Source: Antitrichia curtipendula (taxonomy: Eukaryota > Streptophyta > Bryopsida > Hypnales > Leucodontaceae). From it: DNA of 64,000 bases. Positions 58,227-64,000 of the stretch are shown piece after piece. The position numbers and the translations under genes are program-made. The notes under the pieces are model-generated. The model did no database searches. It was not told the DNA's origin and saw only the letters and a program-made list of their open reading frames with translations. The stretch's first letter is position 1. The number at the start of each line of letters is the position of its first letter. The DNA lies in NCBI GenBank assembly GCA_951230915.1, contig OX579633.1, positions 2,976,001 to 3,040,000 on the forward strand, read 5' to 3'.

Positions 58227-61200
58227 TTAATTCTGCACAACACTGGTCGTCGGCTGAGGGCCCAGCACCGCTGCTGGACCACTGGGTACCACAGCTGGGC
58301 CTGTCATAGCCAGGGATGACGCTGCTTGAATCTGGCCCTGCCCTGAACCTCCCACATGCAATGAACCTCCACTAAATCCAGGCCTCCCGTTTCCTACGCT
58401 CTGTACATTCGTGCCGCTGCCACTCATACCACCAACGCTCCCAGAACCGCTCCCCGAGTTCGACATCATGCCCGGACGAAGCTGACCGACATCCCCAAAA
58501 CCATTATACTGGACACCGCCACCGCCAACGGCTTTCGTCGGACCGGCAACACCACCGGGTCCAGGGCCGGGGCCGGGGCCGTGACCGGACACACCGCTCG
58601 GGGCTCGCTGGGACGAACCCGGCGCACCAGGGGACGCTGCCATCGGAGCAACGCCTCTGGCTTGCGCAGAACCTGGCGCCATCCGCACGCCATTCGCTTG
58701 CTCTTGGCCACCATCTGCCATGTCCCATCCCAAACACCCAAGGGCCGTCAGAAACCAAAGGACACCACAAATCCCAACACGACCTCCAACGCCCCACGAA
58801 TCACATTCACACTCCAAAATGGCTACCCTCCAACAACTGCTCACCAAGAAAGCTCTTGCCATCGCCGCTTCTTCCACCCGCGCCGGAAATCGCGTTCCCC
58901 TGGGACTGCGAGTAGCCAGACGCATTTCCACCGCGAGGGCTGCCCGACTGCTGCTGACCCGACGACACAGACACAGACGATCCAAACTGTTGCAGAAATA
59001 CAGGGCCCGCACCAGGTCCACCACCCCGCTGACCCACGCCATTCAAAGCAGGATTACTCCCGCTTCCGGACGGTTTCGCAGACTGAAGCGGCCTCACATT
59101 CAGAGCACCGCCCGCGGACTCCGAATAACTGCTCCGCCCAACGCCAACGCCACCTCCACCGACGCTGTTCCCAGCGCCCATGGAAAGACCCGAACTGAAG
59201 GTCAAACTACCGTTCCCAGAGGGACCGACAAACTGCTGCTGAGGCTGCGATGCTTGCTGCTGGAGGTGCGCGTGCGCCGCCTGCTGCTGGTTTTGTTGGT
59301 TCATAGAAACCTGCTGCGCCTGACCTGACGGACTAGGCGGCGGGGGCTGCTGGTGACCACCCTGCTGTTGATGAGACGCTTGCTTGGGAGCTTGCAAATG
59401 GGGAGGGCCGCTTTGGGAGCCCTGTAACTGTTGCAACTGATGCTGTTGTTGCTGTTGCTGCAAACACAACCATTACGCACTCAGTACAAACGCCCCGCTC
59501 ATGTCAACAACCAACGAATGTGCCAAAGTAAATTGCACACGACCCAGCCCCGACGACGCCATTCACAGACCACTCTTTTCCGTCACAATAACGCTCCTTC
59601 CCTGAATCGGGGAAACAACACAGACTCACGATGACCGCAAAGACACCACGTTGCCATAAAAACGAACAACAAAAACAACAAAACAACAATGAAAAATGCA
59701 TGAAAATCCAAATGATCAGGCGACACGTCAAACCCATACCGCCACAGCCTCCCAACGTGACATCCAATACCCAAATTCACATCGCCACACATGCCAGGCC
59801 CAAAGTACCATACTCAGAACCCACACAGCCCAGAAACCACGTACATGTTGCTGATACATCTGCTGCTGCATCATTTGCTGTTGTTGCTGCTGCCGCATCA
59901 TCTGCTGATGGTGCTGGTGGTGAAACTGCTGTGGTTGCAGCAGCTGAGGAGGTGCCAATTGTCCCTGCTGCATCCCTGGCCCTTGCATCTGAACCTGGGG
60001 TTGCTGAGAGCTCTTGCTCGGCATATTCTGCGCCAGAGGACTCGGACCCAATATCGATGGAGCGTGACCACCCGACGAAGGCGACGAGGCCCGCTTTCCA
60101 CCACCACCACCACCCGCACCGCCCTTACCAGACGCTGGGAACGATGACTTCCCAGACGAACTACTCTTCGCTGGGTTCGCCCCTGAACTCTTGGTCGGTG
60201 GAGCAGCGGAGGACAACGGAGCTGCACCCGACGATGCCGGAGGACCTGCCGTCCCCGCGCCAGGCCGCGCACTCGACCCCGCGTTGGCATTAGCATTCGA
60301 AGTGGCATTTGCACTCGCGTTGCCACTCGACCGTTGCGTCTGCTGACCCTGGGGATTCTTCGCCATCGCAGCCGCAAGCACCGCTTGCAAATTCGTACCC
60401 GGAGCTGTTGGAGTCGCAGTCGTGCCGGAAACCAGAGCCGCCCTCCCACTCTGGCTCTGGCTCGCTTTCGCTCCCGCATGCTGACCGACAGGACCTTGCC
60501 TCCCAACCGGACCCGTCACCATGTTCTGGCCCCCCAGGCTCAAACCTCTCGGAGGGGACGCCTTTCCGCCCACGCCCACTGACCCTCCCGACGCTGCAGG
60601 AACACGCTCGGAAAACGAAGCCTGCGTACCCACCATGTGAGGGCCACCGGACACTGACCCACCAGTTGGACCCGGGACAGGACCACCGCTACCTTTCGGC
60701 CTACCGCCTCCCGACTTCGAACCGGCCATCGCACCCGCCTGCACCTGCGCTTGCGACTGCAGGGGAGCCCCCACACTCAACGCCACACCCGCCGGACCAC
60801 TCGAACGAACACCCATCCCGGCATTAATCGGAGCCATCAGATTCAACGTCGTGCCCACGCTACGAGAAACACCTCCGACACCCCCCGGAGACGACTGCAT
60901 CCCACCACCTCCTTCCACATCACGAGACAAAGGAGATGCTCCGCCCGACGGGGTACCCCTCTTGCCCTGCAACTTACGATCCTCCACAACCTCACGCTCA
61001 CGAACACGACCAACACCACTCGAATAGCTCCCATCGACACCACCGCGGCTATCCTCCACACCGACCCCTGCACTGCTTCGCGCATTCGGACCACCACGCT
61101 GCTGCTGCTGCTGCTGCAACTGCTGACCTTGAACGGACTGCTGCTGGAGGTGCTGCTCACAACACAACAACCCCAGTCAGACAAACCAACAAAAACGGAG

Positions 61201-62100
61201 CTTCAATAGGCTCCCGCACCCAAAACACCATCCACACCATTCCCTACCCTCACAACATCCACTCTCAATCAAAACCACACAAACTCATCTCAACACTCGT
61301 CGACGCTGCAGCTCCTCCACTACACCAACACACTACAATCAAGAACCAACACCCCTACCTGCTGCTGCTGCTGCGACTGCTGAGCTTGAGCTTGAGCTTG
61401 AAAATGCTGCTGCTGCTGCGCGTGCTGCAACTGCATCAGCTGTTGATGACCCTGCTGCATCATGCTGGAGTGACCCGCACCTCCACCCATCTGTGCGTGC
61501 GCATGACCACTCCCACCACCCTGAGGGTGAACCCTCCCACTCTCCGACATGCTCTGAATCATCGCGTGACCCTGCGGGGCCATCACGGCAGCCACCGGGG
61601 CCAGACCCAAAGGACCGGGACCCACGGACGCACCACGGCTGTTCATCGCAGCCGCCATGTTCATGTTCACAGAAAAACCCTGACTCGTCGCACCCTCCGT
61701 ACCCTTCACGACTCCCAGACCCCCAAGGTGCGCGCCTGCACCCCCATGATAGTGATGCTGATGCGGACCCTGGCCCTGCAACTGCACCGGGCTCACTCCC
61801 TGCGACACGATACTCGGACCGGGCTCACGAGACTTCGACTGCTTACCCAAACCGGACATCAGATTGTACTCCGACGCGCCGGAACCGACGCTGTGCAACG
61901 ACATCCCTCCGGAAACGCCAACGCCCAACGCAGAGCCACGCGACATAGAAAACTTGCCATCACCCGAAGAGCCGTTCTCTCCCACCGCCGAACCCTCCCT
62001 CTCTCCCGACCTACCAACCGCGTGCGAAGCACCCTGCAGCGAAGAATGCGAAGGGGACTGAGGGGGCACAGAAACTCCACCACCAAAGCTACGGCTACCA

Positions 62101-62133
<33 letters not shown>

Positions 62134-63931
62134 AGTTTAGAGACCGGACCACCGCCCGCACTGCCACTCGACGGAACGCCTTGCAGTTGAGACGGCGACA
62201 CCAGATGTTGGGCGAAGTACGGACCACCAGCATAAAACTGCGCAGCTGCCTGCACATTCCAAATAAAAGAAACCCACATCCACTCAGGGTCACACAAAAC
62301 AAAACGCACTCCACAAATCCACTCCAAAAAAGATACACACACACGCTCCATCACACAAAACACGTCCTCACCTGTTGGGCACCCATGTGCGGCGCAGGAC
62401 CGCTGAACGTCGCCGGACCAAAATGAGGAGGAAACTGGGCGAAAGGAAAACTCCCCGACTGCGCCTGATGCATCATCGCCTGATGCATCATCGCTTGTTG
62501 CGCTTGTTGCAACGCCGCAGATGCAGAGGCCGCCGCGCCGCTGCTGCCGACAGACGACAACCCGCCCACCGGACCGCCAGGACCCAGAACCAACGCCGAG
62601 CTGCTGACCCCACCGGAACTCAGGGACACACCAGGACCGGGACCTGGCGGAAGGTTCAGATTCGTGCCTCCCATCGCACCGCCACCGCCACCGGAAACAC
62701 CGACGACGACACCACCCGACGGGCTGCCGCTCCCCGCGGGAGGAAAGCCGAACATCGCACCGCTCTGAACACATCCATGCACACACTCACCATCAGATCA
62801 CACCATCGGACACCTTCACATCCTCCTCCTTCCTCAGTCCAAAACCACACTCGCACCTCAAGGCATCCTCCAGGACGACACAAACTCAATCACAGAATCG
62901 CATCCACTCGGCCAACCTCCACGACCGCACCACACCCACACACGACAGATAGCCCAACCACGAACGGAAACCGGACGACGGCACAACACCACAATCCTCC
63001 GCTCCACTCCACTCCCAACCAAATCATACCTGCAGCGAAAGAGACGGAGCCCCTTGACCGCTCCCCTGATGCTGACCTGGAGACTTCCGACTCACCATGT
63101 CCATGCTGTACGCCGCACGCTCCTTCACTCCCTGCATGCTCGCGGCGGCTGCGGCCGCCATCGCCGCCGCATTCAGACCACGCTCCGTCGCCTCCAAAGT
63201 CGCCGACACGGAACCGGACCCTCCCGTCGAACCGCTCGCCGCCGCTCCGCCCACAATGCCCACGGACCCGCCACCGCCCGCGCCTCCGAACAAAGACTCC
63301 GAAGGAGCCAGAGGCACGTTCAAATTGTAAGACTTCGGGTACGCCTGGCTACCGCCAGCGAAAAAAGATTGGTGATGCCGGTTCACCTGCTGCTGCATGT
63401 CGATGAAACGCGCAATGTACACGTGCATCGCGCAACGCTTCCACGCTGCACGGCCTCCCATCATGTAGGGGGGCACCTGCACAACAATTCGAACGATTCA
63501 AACACAAAGAAACACACACGAAGAACCACTCGGCGACACACGAAAAAACGACAAACGAAACGAAATGCAGCACTACATGCCCTTGCCCTCTCCTCACATC
63601 ACTACCTGCGCAGCAGGAGAGCTGTCTTCGACTGCTGCAGACGAGACCGCAGCAGCGCCGGGAAAGTACCTGCGGCAACCACAGATACACACTTCAGTGC
63701 GACAATACAGCGAATCCAAACCACATCGACTCCCATCAACCCAAACGAAAAACACAAAAAACACAAGAACCACGGCTCACCCCAAGCCACCCGCCATTCC
63801 TGCCGGCCAGCTCAGCATGCCCACAGACATCGGCAGAACCGCGACGTTCCCGCCCACGCCAGCGCCAACGCTCCCAACACCCGGAGCGACCGAACCAGGC
63901 ACTGTCGATGCACCACTCGCCGGACCCGACC
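58227..63931 (-). CDS. TIC: TIME FOR COFFEE (TIC)-like protein, C-terminal part (5' exons outside the window)
   Basis: Seen exons: 63931-63781, 63669-63606, 63476-63030, 62764-62372, 62249-61359, 61155-59845, 59457-58827 and 58714-58227 (stop TAA). They join in one frame of about 1,457 codons. Every phase agrees, including the split codons at 63781/63669 and 58827/58714. Family mark: AAWKRCAMHVYIARFIDMQQ followed by QQVNRHHQSFFAGG and YPKSYNLNVPLAPSESL, matching the conserved KRCATHxYIARxI...NLNV block of TIC. Gln runs encoded by CAG, Gly/Ser-rich stretches and MMHQAMMHQA repeats follow. Known: Arabidopsis TIC is a roughly 1,500-residue nuclear protein needed for circadian clock amplitude, working with LHY and in metabolic and jasmonate signalling. 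Inference: same class of nuclear regulator; clock function in this plant is not shown. The opening exon begins two bases into a codon, so the gene continues to the right. Confidence 0.9.
61152..61157 (-). promoter_or_regulatory. tandem GAGCAG (NAGNAG) splice acceptor in the TIC-like gene
   Basis: The minus strand reads TTGTGAG|CAG|CACCTCCAG. Either AG can serve, giving an exon starting at 61155 or 61152. Use of the distal site would drop one Gln without changing the frame. Confidence 0.55.
62105..62133 (-). repeat. CAG microsatellite encoding polyglutamine in the TIC-like gene
   Basis: About ten consecutive CAG codons (CTG on the plus strand) encode a Gln run. A shorter one is at about 61099-61115, with mixed CAA/CAG runs at 59430-59457 and 59870-59905. 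Confidence 0.85.
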
Positions 63932-64000
63932 CTGGACAATCGACCCAAAAAACATCAGATCGCACTCCACCATCACGGATCAGTCCACACAAACCCTTGG
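63932..64000 (-). other. intron of the TIC-like gene (partial)
   Basis: Ends with the acceptor ATTGTCCAG| at 63932, continuing beyond the right edge. No coding frame consistent with the next exon is visible in these 69 bases. Confidence 0.6.

Noticed and set aside
58581..59328. 200-codon plus-strand frames at the 3' end of the TIC-like gene
   Set aside because: Antisense shadows of GC-rich low-complexity coding sequence, crossing the 58714/58827 splice junction of the real gene.
60936..62426. 496-codon plus-strand open frame opposite the TIC-like exons
   Set aside because: It runs across several exons and introns of the minus-strand gene, and its His/Thr/Arg/Leu-rich sequence is what the complement of Gln/Gly/Ser codons gives. 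It has no family resemblance.

Overview
This window is nuclear DNA of a land plant. The evidence is four interrupted or plastid-targeted plant genes: a dormancy/auxin-repressed protein (DRM1/ARP type), an amidase-signature enzyme, a plastid-targeted NusB-domain protein and a TIME FOR COFFEE (TIC) homologue, with GT-AG introns throughout. The very wide, AT-rich intergenic DNA suggests a plant with a large genome. Loose spacing and the Gly/Ser/Gln-rich TIC sequence would fit a bryophyte, lycophyte or fern, but I cannot fix the lineage from the sequence alone.

Layout. Positions 1-386 hold the first coding exon of a DRM1/ARP gene on the minus strand, running out of the window. From about 0.6 to 48 kb no intact gene is visible. 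This AT-rich block is packed with short non-autonomous DNA elements (MITEs), foldback elements, two LINE 3' ends, short tandem repeats and one disrupted GC-richer reading frame at 39.3-39.9 kb. From 49.4 to 54.1 kb lies a 10-exon amidase gene (minus), reconstructed with a continuous frame from exon 2 to the stop. At 55.1-56.1 kb is an intronless NusB-domain gene (minus). From 58.2 kb to the right edge lies the C-terminal 1,457 or so codons of a TIC-like gene (minus, eight exons in the window, 5' part outside). All four genes are on the minus strand but look independent, and nothing suggests an operon or cluster.

The repeat landscape is the most informative part. I grouped the elements into families labelled A to M (working names). 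Several can be defined precisely: a 238-bp element with perfect 31-bp inverted ends and an 8-bp target duplication (hAT-like) with a near-identical second copy 20 kb away; a 741-bp element with a TAA target duplication (PIF/Harbinger-like) sitting inside an older element; and otherwise dissimilar families that share the same end sequence, either TTAACCCCTAAA or TAAGGTA. No transposase, reverse transcriptase or integrase reading frame is visible, so all of them would need enzymes supplied from elsewhere.

I found no CRISPR array, rRNA or convincing tRNA, and no clear sign of a new multi-gene system. The items most worth following up are the shared-end MITE families, the bacterial-looking amidase and the disrupted reading frame at 39 kb.
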